Part shown: piece by piece, positions 1 through 8,518 of the stretch
Layout: the number at the start of each line of letters is the position of its first letter
Position numbering within the stretch: position 1 is the stretch's first letter
Assembly: GCF_010668395.1 (NCBI RefSeq)
Contig: NZ_WUEY01000005.1
Coordinates: 418,355 to 482,354, forward strand
Direction of reading: 5' to 3'
Length of the DNA: 64,000 nucleotides
DNA from: Martinezella lusitana
GTDB taxonomy: Bacteria > Pseudomonadota > Alphaproteobacteria > Rhizobiales > Rhizobiaceae
Made by a program: the position numbers and the translations under genes
Notes under the pieces: generated by a model
What the model was told of the DNA's origin: nothing
What the model saw: the letters and a program-made list of their open reading frames with translations, nothing else
The model's database searches: none

Positions 1-306
1 ACCGACAATGCCGTCTATCTCTTCCAGACGGAATATAAGCTGCCGCTGGTCGATCCCTGGATCGCCGCCCATATTGCCGCCTTCAGCGAGCATTTCTTTC
101 CCTTCCTGCTCGTCATCGGCCTCGCGAGCCGGCTTTCCGCGCTGGCGCTGCTCGGCATGACGCTGGTGATCGAGATCTTCGTCTATCCTGATGCCTGGCC
201 GACACACGGCACATGGGCGACCTGCTTTCTGGTGATCATCGCCGGCGGGCCCGGGCGGATCGCGCTCGACCACCTGATCGCCAGATGGTTCGTCCGCGCA
301 TCCTAG
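1..306 (+). CDS. DoxX family membrane protein (3' part only)
   Basis: The reading frame is open from the first base of the window and stops at TAG 304-306, so only the last 101 residues are visible. They contain two or three hydrophobic helices (for example [20 protein letters not shown]) and the helix-breaking HGTW segment followed by a final hydrophobic stretch, the layout of the C-terminal half of DoxX/DUF417-like four-helix membrane proteins. The function of most DoxX proteins is unclear; some take part in quinone- or thiol-linked redox balance. The start and any operon partners lie outside the window. The family call rests on helix pattern and general resemblance, so it is moderate. Confidence 0.6.
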   Translation, partial: TDNAVYLFQTEYKLPLVDPWIAAHIAAFSEHFFPFLLVIGLASRLSALALLGMTLVIEIFVYPDAWPTHGTWATCFLVIIAGGPGRIALDHLIARWFVRAS

Positions 307-318
307 GGCCGCAGGAGG

Positions 319-344
319 AGAGCGCCGAATTCGAACGGCGCTCT
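319..344. terminator. Hairpin after the DoxX gene
   Basis: AGAGCGCCG (319-327) and CGGCGCTCT (336-344) form a perfect 9-bp stem with an 8-nt loop, 13 bases after the DoxX stop. There is no T-run after either arm, so it may be a weak terminator or an mRNA-stabilising hairpin rather than a classical rho-independent site. Confidence 0.5.
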
Positions 345-760
345 GACATAGAGGCTATCCTTTCCGCACTTTTGCAAAATCCGCGACTGCAGGCCCGCCG
401 TCCTGTTGTCGCGGTGTAATCCTTTGAAACTTTGATATTTATTCGCACTATTAAATATATACTGCGACACGGTAGACGGATGTCTCCCAACGTCGATCAA
501 GAGGGCGAGCGATCAACGCGATTGAAGCGAAACGGTCGTCTGCAGGCTTGAACGATCCGGCTGACACAAAGAGATTCTGGAACAGTGCATTTCATTTGCC
601 GTTGCTTAGGATAAAGGCGCTAAAAATCCAGAGGCGCAGATGGAAGAACGAAGATTGCGGACGCCTAGCGGCGGCTGCGATTCCGATAGTCTTCTAACAG
701 TCATATTCCTGTTCGCATTATTGGTTAGATGAGCGAAAAACGTCAAAGAAAGCCCCTTAT
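345..760. other. Intergenic region, no gene seen
   Basis: This stretch of about 415 bases separates the DoxX gene from the DUF1003 gene. It is more AT-rich than the flanks (for example around 420-470 and 690-740). I see no frame with a ribosome binding site or protein-like composition. It must hold the promoter of the downstream gene, but no clear -35/-10 pair can be named. Confidence 0.5.
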
Positions 761-1684
761 ATGACAGAAGCGAAAACCTTTGATCCGGCGGAAGGCATAG
801 TCGATTTCGATGCGGGCGAGGGCGAAACCCCGACCGTGGTCGAGATGGACGACTATACCAAGAGCCTCGCCCAGGCGAAGGCCAAGTCCGTCAAGCTTAT
901 CGACGCCATCACCGGGCAGGTGCTGAAGAAAAAAGATGCGGTCCACGTCGATGATCTTCGCCCCTCGCTGGCGGATTTCATGCGGCTGAAGCATCCCGAA
1001 CTTCGCGCCGACGACTATATCAGCCGCAAGGTCATGGACGATTATCGCGCCCAGTATATCGCCGAGCTTCTGACCGACGAGCGCGGCGAGCTTTCCACCC
1101 TCGAGGACGAGGTGGTCGAGAGCCTGAAGACGCATGATACGCTCGCCGAGAATATTGAAGAGGATTATGAGGATCACCGCTCCATCGGCGACCGGATGGC
1201 CGACGGGGTCGCGATATTCGGCGGCAGCTGGACCTTCATCATCTCCTTCTGCCTGTTTCTCGCGGTCTGGATGGCTATCAATCTCCTGATGGGCGAGAGG
1301 CAGGCCTTCGACGCCTATCCGTTCATCCTTCTCAATCTGGTCCTCTCGACCATCGCGGCACTGCAGGCGCCGATCATCATGATGAGCCAGCGCCGCCAGG
1401 AAGAGAAAGATCGCCTGCGCGCCCTCAACGACTACAAGGTCAACCTGAAGGCCGAACTGGAAATCCGCCATCTGCATGAAAAGGTCGACCATCTCCTCAA
1501 TCGCCAATGGGAGCGGCTGACCGAGATCCAGCAGATCCAGATCGAGATGATGCTGGAACAGGCCAAGGCCGCCACGCGCGCGATCAAGGCCAACAAGGCG
1601 GCGAAGGCAAAGACCGGGGCACTGAAGAGCCTGTTCAGCAAGGTCAAGGACCCCGATCCGGATCCGGACGAATCCTTGAATTGA
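761..1684 (+). CDS. DUF1003 family membrane protein
   Basis: The 307-residue protein has a soluble, acidic N-terminal half (about residues 1-150) and then the conserved DUF1003 block: a GGSWTFI entry into two transmembrane helices (about 155-175 and 188-207), followed by the hallmark APIIMMSQRRQEEKDR and a basic and acidic helical tail with NDYKVNLKAELEIRHLHEK. The last 40 residues are Lys/Ala-rich. The family is widespread in rhizobia and its function is unknown; two close helices with both ends cytosolic are expected. An AAAGAAAG sequence lies about 12 bases before the ATG. It stands alone, convergent with tetA. Family assignment is secure, role unknown. Confidence 0.88.
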   Translation: MTEAKTFDPAEGIVDFDAGEGETPTVVEMDDYTKSLAQAKAKSVKLIDAITGQVLKKKDAVHVDDLRPSLADFMRLKHPELRADDYISRKVMDDYRAQYIAELLTDERGELSTLEDEVVESLKTHDTLAENIEEDYEDHRSIGDRMADGVAIFGGSWTFIISFCLFLAVWMAINLLMGERQAFDAYPFILLNLVLSTIAALQAPIIMMSQRRQEEKDRLRALNDYKVNLKAELEIRHLHEKVDHLLNRQWERLTEIQQIQIEMMLEQAKAATRAIKANKAAKAKTGALKSLFSKVKDPDPDPDESLN

Positions 1685-1824
1685 GCCGCGGGTAACGCGC
1701 GATGCCATGGCCCTCGGCCACGGCATCGCCGCATCGTCGGCCATCCAGCGAGCGTCTATCGATCACCCCGCCGAGCATTCTTAACGGCGAACCGTCTTGC
1801 AGAGAGACAACGCCTTCAGGAGAT

Positions 1825-3006
1825 TCATGCGCCCGCTGCCCGCCGCCTGTTTGCGAGCAGAACCAGCATGCATATGAGCAGCAGCGAAGCGCCGAGAACC
1901 CACACCAATCCTGGAAAGACCTCTCTCGACGCGAAATAGATCTCGCTGATCGCCAGCGGTGCTATCATCGAGGCGAGGCTCGTCAAGCTGCCCAGCACAC
2001 CCTGCAGGCGCCCCTGCTCGTCCGCAGCCACCCGTTTTGTCATCAGGGACAGCAGCGCGGGCTGACCGATCCCCCCGAGGCAGAAGAGGGGAAACAGCAG
2101 GAAGGCGACGAAACCGCGCGTGGCAAAAGCAATCGCGATATAGGCCGCACTGTCGCAGATCATTGCGACGACGAGCGCGCTGCGCTCACCCCAGCGTTCG
2201 CTCAACGGGCCGGCGACGAAAGCCTGGGCCAAGGCGTGGAAAAAGCCGAAACCGGCGAGAGACAGGCCGACGGTCGCGGTATCCCAGCTGAACTTGTCCT
2301 GACCGTAGAGCACCCAGACGGTGCCGCCGACCTCGCCGACGATGCTGAGGACGATGAAGATCGACAGCAGCGGCAGCAACGCCGGAAAGGCACCGATCCA
2401 GCGCAACGGCGCCAGCGGATGAAATGCGGCCGGGTCGATCCGCTCCGGCTTCACCGTCCGCGTCTCCGGCAGCACGAGCAGCGCGACGATGAAATTCACC
2501 ATCACAAGCAGCGCAGCGGCAACGAACGGCGCCCGCACGGAAATCGTGCCCAGCATCCCACCGATGACCGGCCCTAGAATGAAGCCGACGCCGAAACACG
2601 CGCTGAGAAGCCCGAAGGCGCGGGTCCGCCGCTCGGGTGGAGTGATGTCGGTGAGGCAGGCGGTCGCCACGGCGGCATTGGCCGCCGTCAGGCCGGCGAT
2701 ACCCCGTCCGAGGAACAGCCACCAGAAGCCCGGCGCCCACGCCATGAAGGCATAGTCGATCATGCCGCCCGCCAGTGAAACGAGCAGCACCGGCCTGCGG
2801 CCATAGCGATCGCTCAGCGTCCCGAGGATGGGTGAGGCCAGAAACTGCAACGCGGCATAGAGCGACAGGAACGCGCCATAGCGCCAGCTGAGATCCGTCG
2901 TATGCGCGACGCTGCGGAGAAGCTCCGGCAGGATCGGCATGACCAGGCCCGTGCCGGCAGCATCGAGAACGACGACGGCCAGAATCGTCCAAAGCATCTT
3001 GTTCAT
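1825..3006 (-). CDS. tetA: Tetracycline efflux MFS transporter, TetA class
   Basis: A 393-residue major facilitator with twelve predicted helices, the usual size of TetA proteins. The loop 2-3 motif GTLSDRYGRRPVLL (motif A) and the helix 5 antiporter motif GFILGPVIGG (motif C) are both intact, as expected for a drug/proton antiporter of the inner membrane. The N-terminal VVVLDAAGTGLVMPILPELL also fits TetA. It is divergent from a TetR gene with two palindromic operators between, the classical tet layout. A similar chromosomal pair, tetA(30)-tetR, has been described in Agrobacterium tumefaciens. Chromosomal rhizobial copies may have another natural substrate, so resistance itself is an inference. 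Confidence 0.87.
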   Translation of the reverse strand: MNKMLWTILAVVVLDAAGTGLVMPILPELLRSVAHTTDLSWRYGAFLSLYAALQFLASPILGTLSDRYGRRPVLLVSLAGGMIDYAFMAWAPGFWWLFLGRGIAGLTAANAAVATACLTDITPPERRTRAFGLLSACFGVGFILGPVIGGMLGTISVRAPFVAAALLVMVNFIVALLVLPETRTVKPERIDPAAFHPLAPLRWIGAFPALLPLLSIFIVLSIVGEVGGTVWVLYGQDKFSWDTATVGLSLAGFGFFHALAQAFVAGPLSERWGERSALVVAMICDSAAYIAIAFATRGFVAFLLFPLFCLGGIGQPALLSLMTKRVAADEQGRLQGVLGSLTSLASMIAPLAISEIYFASREVFPGLVWVLGASLLLICMLVLLANRRRAAGA

Positions 3007-3015
3007 AGCAGAAAA

Positions 3016-3030
3016 CTTATCATTGATAAG
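3016..3030. promoter_or_regulatory. tet operator 1
   Basis: CTTATCATTGATAAG is a perfect 15-bp palindrome lying 10 bases upstream of the tetA start. Its core TATCA-N-TGATA is the same as in classical tet operators, so TetR binding here would repress tetA and probably tetR. Confidence 0.82.
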
Positions 3031-3034
3031 GAAC

Positions 3035-3049
3035 TTTATCGGCGATAAA
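3035..3049. promoter_or_regulatory. tet operator 2
   Basis: TTTATCGGCGATAAA is a second palindrome whose centre is 19 bp from that of operator 1 and 33 bases from the tetR start. Two operators about two helical turns apart is the arrangement of the divergent tetR/tetA control regions. The central GGC differs from operator 1, so affinities may differ. Confidence 0.75.
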
Positions 3050-3081
3050 TTATCTGCGGGAGACTGTCAATCGGAGACGCA

Positions 3082-3792
3082 ATGAAAATCGATCGGGATC
3101 AGATCGTCGATGCGGCGCTGACCATCTTGAACGAGGTCGGTATCGACAAGTTGTCGACGCGGCTGATCGCGCAGCGCCTCGGGGTTCAGCAGCCGGCGCT
3201 CTACTGGCATTTCAAAGGCAAGCATGCCTTGCTGGCGGCCATGAACACCGAGATGCTGAAGCGAAGCCATACTCGCAACATTCCTGTGCCTGGGGAGAGC
3301 TGGCAGGAATTCCTGCGCGCCAATGCCCGCAGCTTCCGCTCTGCTTTGCTGGCCTGGCGTGACGGCGCGCGCGTTCACGCGGGAACGGAGGCTGACCCCT
3401 CGCATCTCGATGCTATCGAAGCCCAGCTTGAATGCTTGCTCGCCGCCGGCTTCGATCCCGGAAGAGCTCTGGAAATTCAGATTGCGATTGGCCGCTATGT
3501 GGTGGGATGCGTGCTCGAAGAACAGGCGGATGGCGCCGATCCTTCGGACCAAGCCGCGCTCGACGCTGCGGCTGAACGCCACCCCAATCTTGCCAGAGCC
3601 CTGGCGTTCTACCGCGCCAGCGGTCACGAGGCCCTCTTTGAAGCTGGCCTGGAGCTGCTGATCGGCGGCGCTGGAGCCGCTGGGGGAGTTGGCGTTCGCT
3701 GCGACGGCTTTATCCGGACTGCATCATCTTTCGGCCTTGAAGGTACGGCCGAGATCCGGTCCCGTGCCGAAGTAATGTCGAAACACGTATAG
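3082..3792 (+). CDS. tetR: TetR-type repressor of the divergent tetA
   Basis: The 236-residue protein starts with a TetR helix-turn-helix (about residues 5-50, with STRLIAQRLGVQQPALYWHF as recognition region, very close to TetR proper) and continues with a TetR_C ligand domain (about 60-200). In true TetR, tetracycline-Mg binding releases DNA. The divergent tetA and the two operators support a local repressor. The last 23 codons (from about 3724) run over the end of the convergent flavin-reductase-like gene, and this tail (after about residue 212) is Ser/Arg-rich and probably outside the fold. The tail may be a product of stop loss. Confidence 0.88.
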   Translation: MKIDRDQIVDAALTILNEVGIDKLSTRLIAQRLGVQQPALYWHFKGKHALLAAMNTEMLKRSHTRNIPVPGESWQEFLRANARSFRSALLAWRDGARVHAGTEADPSHLDAIEAQLECLLAAGFDPGRALEIQIAIGRYVVGCVLEEQADGADPSDQAALDAAAERHPNLARALAFYRASGHEALFEAGLELLIGGAGAAGGVGVRCDGFIRTASSFGLEGTAEIRSRAEVMSKHV

Positions 3793-4386
3793 CAGCGGGC
3801 TCCAGCGACTTGTGTCGATATGGTTGGTGCCGGCAATCACGATATCCCTGTGCGCGTGGACGCGAACGACTTTCGCTTCGACGATCCAGAAAGCCTCCGG
3901 ACGCTCCAAGGGCCATTCCGCACCGGGAGAATGCGCCGCCACGACCTCCGCTTCGAATTGAATCGGGCATTCGGCGATACGCGGCGGCCGAACGAGATCG
4001 GCTGCTTGAGGTGTCAGGCCCGCCACGTCGAATTTGTCGGCCTCGAAACGATAGCCGTTTTTCTCCTTATGCGGGGGAACCGGGTCGCGACCGGTTGTCG
4101 GAGCGATCGCCTCGATCTTCGGCCACAGGTCCGGCGACGGAAAATTCAACACCAGCTGCCGCTCGCGCATGAGATTTTCCCGGCCCTTGCTTGTCGATGT
4201 CAAACCCAGAACGACACGGTCGAAGAGGCTCCAGACGGAGGACATGGGAGAAATATTCGTCGTGCCGTCAGGATTGAGGCTCGTAATCAGCGCCACGGGC
4301 GTACCGACATAGAGCACGCTGGGCTTGATCTCGATGTGCTCGTGGTCGCCTTCACCAGCAGCTAATTCGGTCTTGTTCGTCAACAT
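3724..4386 (-). CDS. Flavin reductase-like (FMN-binding split barrel) protein
   Basis: A 220-residue protein of the flavin reductase-like family: PVALITSLNPDGTTNISPMS is the FMN phosphate and isoalloxazine-binding strand-loop of the split barrel, followed by LNFPSPDLWPKIEAIA and the EAEVV and VRVHAHRDIV barrel strands. Such proteins bind FMN and reduce flavins or act as flavin oxidoreductases; the substrate cannot be read from sequence. The start at 4386 was chosen because GGAGA lies 7 bases upstream; a longer frame to 4509 lacks a ribosome binding site and its added residues look non-coding. The 3' end overlaps the end of tetR by 69 bases, antisense. Confidence 0.82.
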   Translation of the reverse strand: MLTNKTELAAGEGDHEHIEIKPSVLYVGTPVALITSLNPDGTTNISPMSSVWSLFDRVVLGLTSTSKGRENLMRERQLVLNFPSPDLWPKIEAIAPTTGRDPVPPHKEKNGYRFEADKFDVAGLTPQAADLVRPPRIAECPIQFEAEVVAAHSPGAEWPLERPEAFWIVEAKVVRVHAHRDIVIAGTNHIDTSRWSPLLYVFRHYFGTGPDLGRTFKAER

Positions 4387-4542
4387 CGCAAACTCTCCTC
4401 TGAGAGTTCCAGTGTAGTCGATCGGAACCCGCGACAGTTCGGCGACGAACGAACTGTCGCGCCGGCGCTCGAAACGATCGGCGTCAGCCAGCCGAACGCT
4501 GCCGGGCATGAGGTCAAGCCCGGCGGTGCCCCCTCATCTTCG

Positions 4543-5913
4543 TCAGGATTCCGGCGCCAGCGTCACCCTGTTCCGGCCGCCTTCCTTTGCCTCGTACACG
4601 GCCTTGTCGGCACGCGCGAGGATGCGCTCGTAGTCGAGCTCGCCCTTGAAGGCGGCAACGCCGATGCTGGCGGTGACGGCAAATTTGCCGCCATCGGCAA
4701 GCGGGATCGACAGTTTCGCTATTTCCGAGCGGATCTTCTCGGCAACCTGGAGGCCCATCGCCTCGTCGCACTCGACAAGCACGATCAGCATCTCCTCGCC
4801 GCCATAGCGGAAGACGAAATCGGTCTGGCGAACGGTTTCGGTGATCGCGGCAGCGACGGACCTGAGCGCCAGGTCGCCGACCTTGTGGCCATGCGTGTCG
4901 TTGATGGTCTTGAAGTGATCGATATCCAGCAGCAAGACGCAGAAACCGGCGGCGGCGGACACCTTCTGCAGCTGTATCTCGCGCATCATCACGGACGGCA
5001 TGAACCGGCGCGTCAGCAGCTGCGTCAGGGGATCGCGGCCGCTTTCAACCTCGATATGCGCCTCGAAGATACTGTTCAGCAGGAACTTTATCGCAGACAG
5101 CTCCTCTTCGATCCGCCCCGCGGCATCGCTGATCTGCGACCTGTCGCCAAAGCTGACGCGCTCCAGCGCCGGAACGAGCTCATTGTCGATGCGGTTGACG
5201 AGCTGCTTGATGAGTTCGAGTTTCGGCTGGCGCTCGAACAGAATATGCGCCTTGTGGTTCAACCACAGGCCGAACTCGCTTTTCCAGAGCCGAGGGAGCT
5301 CGCTGGAAGCGGCGTTCTGATAAAAGGCGGCCAGGATGCCGTGGCCCCATTCCATCAGCGCGGCCCTTTGCCGTTCCCGTTCCATCCCGAGGTTCTGACC
5401 CAGCAGGTGCAGGCGATAGGCTTCGTTCACCCGCGCATTGGAAGCGACGCCCTTCTGATAGCTGGCTTCGCGGACTTCCAGGGCAATATCGAACAGCCCG
5501 ATGACGAAGGTCATCGCATCGACAAGCTGCTGACGGGAGACATCGGCCTCGGCCAGATGCCGCAAAAACCAGAGCTTGATCTTGCGGATCGACCGCGAGA
5601 CGGCGTGCGGCGGAAAACCGATGCGCGCCATCGTGTCGCCCAGGCTATCCTGCTCGGAGAAAAATATCTCGCCCGAAGTGGCATTCGGATCGACGAGCTT
5701 CTTCATCCATTCCAGGAACCGGTCGGTGAATGCGGTCAGGTTGGTGCTCTCCCCGATCAGGGATGCCAGGTCCGGATCTCCTTCCAGATAGGCTCTATAA
5801 CGCTGCTTCAACTCGTCTTCATAGTCATGGACGATCGAATAGACGATCTGGTGCGTTTCCGTCGACGTCTGCTCGACGAGACTGTTCCATTCCCGCGCGA
5901 TACGTTCAGGCAT
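4543..5913 (-). CDS. DosC-like globin-coupled diguanylate cyclase
   Basis: The 456-residue protein matches E. coli DosC (460 residues) along its whole length as I recall that sequence: a globin-like sensor (about 1-150), a helical middle domain with FGLWLNHKAH (about 220), and a GGDEF domain (about 290-450). The cyclase signature is RYGGEEM with GGEEM at 371-375, where the last F is replaced by M, and an intact product-inhibition RxxD (RQTD, 362-365), so cyclic di-GMP synthesis is likely. In the globin part the proximal haem ligand (His98 of DosC, in HARIG) is Met95 here (MARIG), while the distal Tyr (Tyr39) is kept. Oxygen sensing through haem is therefore doubtful. Start at 5913 fits DosC and has GAGAAAG upstream. 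Confidence 0.88.
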   Translation of the reverse strand: MPERIAREWNSLVEQTSTETHQIVYSIVHDYEDELKQRYRAYLEGDPDLASLIGESTNLTAFTDRFLEWMKKLVDPNATSGEIFFSEQDSLGDTMARIGFPPHAVSRSIRKIKLWFLRHLAEADVSRQQLVDAMTFVIGLFDIALEVREASYQKGVASNARVNEAYRLHLLGQNLGMERERQRAALMEWGHGILAAFYQNAASSELPRLWKSEFGLWLNHKAHILFERQPKLELIKQLVNRIDNELVPALERVSFGDRSQISDAAGRIEEELSAIKFLLNSIFEAHIEVESGRDPLTQLLTRRFMPSVMMREIQLQKVSAAAGFCVLLLDIDHFKTINDTHGHKVGDLALRSVAAAITETVRQTDFVFRYGGEEMLIVLVECDEAMGLQVAEKIRSEIAKLSIPLADGGKFAVTASIGVAAFKGELDYERILARADKAVYEAKEGGRNRVTLAPES

Positions 5914-6246
5914 TACGGTGCTTTCTCGGCTCAAAGATCGATTCCCTGATGTTGTGCCATTCGATCGGCCCCCTGCCCTTGAGACCGGAGTTCCGAAGCA
6001 CACTCATCGCAACGAATTCTACCTCCGTCTCGAAGCCGCAAAGGAGTTCAAGAATCGACGGGCAAGATAACCTGCCGCCGGATTTCCACCCGAGCAATTC
6101 GATTGCAGATCGAAGCGAACTGGAATTGAACAACCGAGTCGGGTCGCTCAATAACCCATTGAAGGGAAGAGTAAACCCCTTTAGTCATACTAAATGGGAA
6201 TGGCTGTATTGCCGATCTAATCGATCAAAAGCTTATTATTAGTAAA
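5914..6246. other. Divergent intergenic region between dosC-like gene and ABC importer
   Basis: About 530 bases separate the two divergent starts (to 6443). The region turns AT-rich from about 6170. Apart from the palindrome at 6247-6270 I see no gene and no site that I can name with confidence. Confidence 0.45.
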
Positions 6247-6270
6247 ATAGCGGTCATCGACAACCGCTAT
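6247..6270. promoter_or_regulatory. Perfect inverted repeat upstream of the ABC importer
   Basis: ATAGCGGT (6247-6254) and ACCGCTAT (6263-6270) are exact inverted 8-mers with an 8-base spacer, in AT-rich DNA about 175 bases before the ABC ATPase start. It could be an operator for the importer operon or the hairpin of an untranslated leader. No regulator gene lies next to it. Confidence 0.45.
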
Positions 6271-6443
6271 GGTCTGCGATCAACTTGCGCAGGCCGCGGA
6301 TGTATCTGTCCTCCTTTGTGAGAGGATTGTCGTGCCATCCGCCTCCATCGCGGCACGCAGTAAATTCGTCACACCATTGTCACGCAGTTGTCATGCGGCG
6401 CCTCTACTCAGGCTTGTAGTTTTTCGAAACGCTGAATTTTTAG

Positions 6444-7514
6444 ATGACAAGTGACGCAAACCGAATCCAGGCTGCCGTTTCGGCAACGGGATTGGAACTT
6501 CATTACGACAAGACGATCGTTCTGGGCGGTATCGATCTGTCGCTTGCCAGGGGACAGACGCTCGCGCTGCTCGGCCCGTCCGGCTGCGGCAAGACGACCC
6601 TTCTGCGTCTGGTCGCCGGCCTTCTCGCTCCGACCAAGGGCAGGATCAGCATTTCCGGTCAAGTGGTTGCCGATGCGGCGACGGGGACTTTTGTGCCGCC
6701 GGAGAAGCGCAATCTCGGCATGGTCTTTCAGGATTATGCCCTCTGGCCGCACCTGACGGTCGGCGGCAACGTCTCCTTTCCGCTCGAAATGCGCGGCGTC
6801 CCGAAGGCGGAACGGGAAAAGCGCACCATGCGGGCGCTTGAACGCGTCGGCCTTGCCGCCCTTGCGCAGCGACGCCCGAGCGATCTTTCCGGCGGCCAGC
6901 AGCAGCGTGTCGCGATTGCCCGCGCTATCGTCGCCGAGCCGCAGCTGATCCTGTTCGACGAGCCGCTCTCCAACCTCGATCGCGAATTGCGCGAAAACAT
7001 GGTCGGCGAGCTTGCCGCGCTCATCGCCACGCTCGGCCTGACGGCGATCTACGTCACGCACGATCACAGCGAAGCCCTGACGCTGGCCGACGAAGTCGCC
7101 ATCATGCGGTCAGGCGAAATTGCCCAGCTCGCCTCGCCGGATATCCTGATCGAAAGCCCGGCCTCGCCCGAGGTCGCCGAGTTCCTGCGGCTCGGCAGCA
7201 CGGCCGACCTGGAATGGCGCGACAATGGCTGGCGGCTGACGGGAAGTCCGCATGTGCTGTCGGACGCGGCGCGGCCCGGCCAGCAGAAAGCCAGAATTCT
7301 CATCCCCACGCGCGCCATTTCGCTTGGCGAGACCGCATGGCCGAATCTGCCGGCGACAGCCCTGCGTTCGCATTTTCGGGGAGACGGCCATCTCGTCACC
7401 GCCGTGCCGCACGGCACGACCGGCGTCGAGCTTCAGGTTCTGAGCCCGGTCAAAATTCGCCCCGGAGAACTGATCGGTCTTTCGGTCGATGCCAACAGCA
7501 TCCTGTGGTTCTAG
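6444..7514 (+). CDS. ABC importer ATPase (ferric/2-aminoethylphosphonate type)
   Basis: A 356-residue nucleotide-binding subunit: Walker A GPSGCGKT (44-51), Q-loop QDYALWPHL (96-104), signature LSGGQQQR (148-155), Walker B LILFDEP (168-174) and switch HDHSEAL, followed by a C-terminal TOBE-like regulatory domain (about 250-356). It energises uptake by the membrane and periplasmic subunits encoded directly downstream. The family (FbpC, PotA, PhnT) serves iron, polyamine and phosphonate importers, and the ATPase alone does not give the substrate. The ATG at 6444 has no obvious ribosome binding site, so the start could be a few codons off. First gene of a three-gene operon. Confidence 0.88.
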   Translation: MTSDANRIQAAVSATGLELHYDKTIVLGGIDLSLARGQTLALLGPSGCGKTTLLRLVAGLLAPTKGRISISGQVVADAATGTFVPPEKRNLGMVFQDYALWPHLTVGGNVSFPLEMRGVPKAEREKRTMRALERVGLAALAQRRPSDLSGGQQQRVAIARAIVAEPQLILFDEPLSNLDRELRENMVGELAALIATLGLTAIYVTHDHSEALTLADEVAIMRSGEIAQLASPDILIESPASPEVAEFLRLGSTADLEWRDNGWRLTGSPHVLSDAARPGQQKARILIPTRAISLGETAWPNLPATALRSHFRGDGHLVTAVPHGTTGVELQVLSPVKIRPGELIGLSVDANSILWF

Positions 7515-7546
7515 CAGGACCATCACGAAGCCATAGAGAGGAAATC

Positions 7547-8506
7547 ATGTTTAAATCTTTGAAAACAATAGCAATTGTTGCACTATCGACCGCCCTTCTG
7601 GGCGGCGTCGCCCATGCCGATATCACCGTCTACACCGCCGGCCCGCAGAACCTCATCGACAAGCTTTCCGCCGGCTTCACCGCTCAGACCGGCATCAAGG
7701 TCAATGTCTTCCAGGCAACGACCGGCAAGGTCATGGCCCGCATCGAGGCCGAAGCCGCCAATCCGGCCGTCGACGTGCTGATCTCGGCATCCTGGGATAC
7801 GGCCACCGATTTCGCCAAGCGCGGCTGGCTGGTTTCCTATACCAGCCCGAACGCTGAAAAGGTTCCGGCATTCCTGAAGTCGGACACCGCGGTCGCTCAG
7901 GGCATTTCGGCTCTCGGCATCGCCTGGAACACCAAGAGCGGCACGCCTGAGCCGAAGGAATGGGCCGATCTCGCCAAGCCCGAGTTCAAGGATCTCGTCA
8001 ATATTCCCGATCCCGCCCAGTCCGGCTCCTCCTTCGAGCTGACCGCCGCGCTCGGCGCCAAGGACAACGACAAGCTCTTCAAGGATCTCAAGGACAACGG
8101 CGCCATCATCGCCGGCGCCAATGCCGAAGCGCTGAACCCGGTGCTGCAGGGCGCCAAGGCCGCCGTCTTCGGCGCGGTCGACTACATCACCTTGGCCGCC
8201 AAGGCCAAGGGCGAAAGCATCGACGTCATCTTCCCGCAGTCAGGCACCGTCATCGCGCCGCGCCCGGTCATGATCCTGAACTGGTCCAAGCATCAGGACG
8301 AAGCCAAGAAGTTCGTCGACTACATGCTCTCCGATGAAGGGCAGAAGCTCGTCGCCGACACGTATCTGATGCCGGCCCGCTCCGATATCCCGGCCTCGCG
8401 TCCGCTGATGAGCGATCTGAAGCTGCTCGATTACGACGTCAACGCCGTCTACGGCAAGCGCAAGGAAATCCTGAAGCAGATCGGCGATCTGTTCGGCGGC
8501 AAGTAA
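7547..8506 (+). CDS. Periplasmic substrate-binding protein of the ABC importer
   Basis: The 319-residue protein has a clean Sec signal peptide (MFKSLKTIAIVALSTALLGG, cleavage after AHA at about residue 24) and an extracellular solute-binding fold beginning DITVYTAGPQNLIDKLSAGF, close to FbpA-, AfuA- and PhnS-like proteins. GAGAGGAAAT precedes the ATG. The adjacent Tyr pair that binds ferric iron in FbpA near the C-terminal lobe is not visible; only isolated Tyr residues occur (GAVDYITLA, ADTYLMPA). This makes iron less certain and leaves 2-aminoethylphosphonate or another small anion possible. It sits 32 bases after the ATPase gene and 12 before the permease. Confidence 0.87.
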   Translation: MFKSLKTIAIVALSTALLGGVAHADITVYTAGPQNLIDKLSAGFTAQTGIKVNVFQATTGKVMARIEAEAANPAVDVLISASWDTATDFAKRGWLVSYTSPNAEKVPAFLKSDTAVAQGISALGIAWNTKSGTPEPKEWADLAKPEFKDLVNIPDPAQSGSSFELTAALGAKDNDKLFKDLKDNGAIIAGANAEALNPVLQGAKAAVFGAVDYITLAAKAKGESIDVIFPQSGTVIAPRPVMILNWSKHQDEAKKFVDYMLSDEGQKLVADTYLMPARSDIPASRPLMSDLKLLDYDVNAVYGKRKEILKQIGDLFGGK

Positions 8507-8518
8507 GGCTTCACGAGA

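Noticed and set aside
743..1744. Long open frame on the minus strand opposite the DUF1003 gene
   Set aside because: It mirrors a clear DUF1003 gene; the high G+C makes antisense frames long. No protein family pattern.
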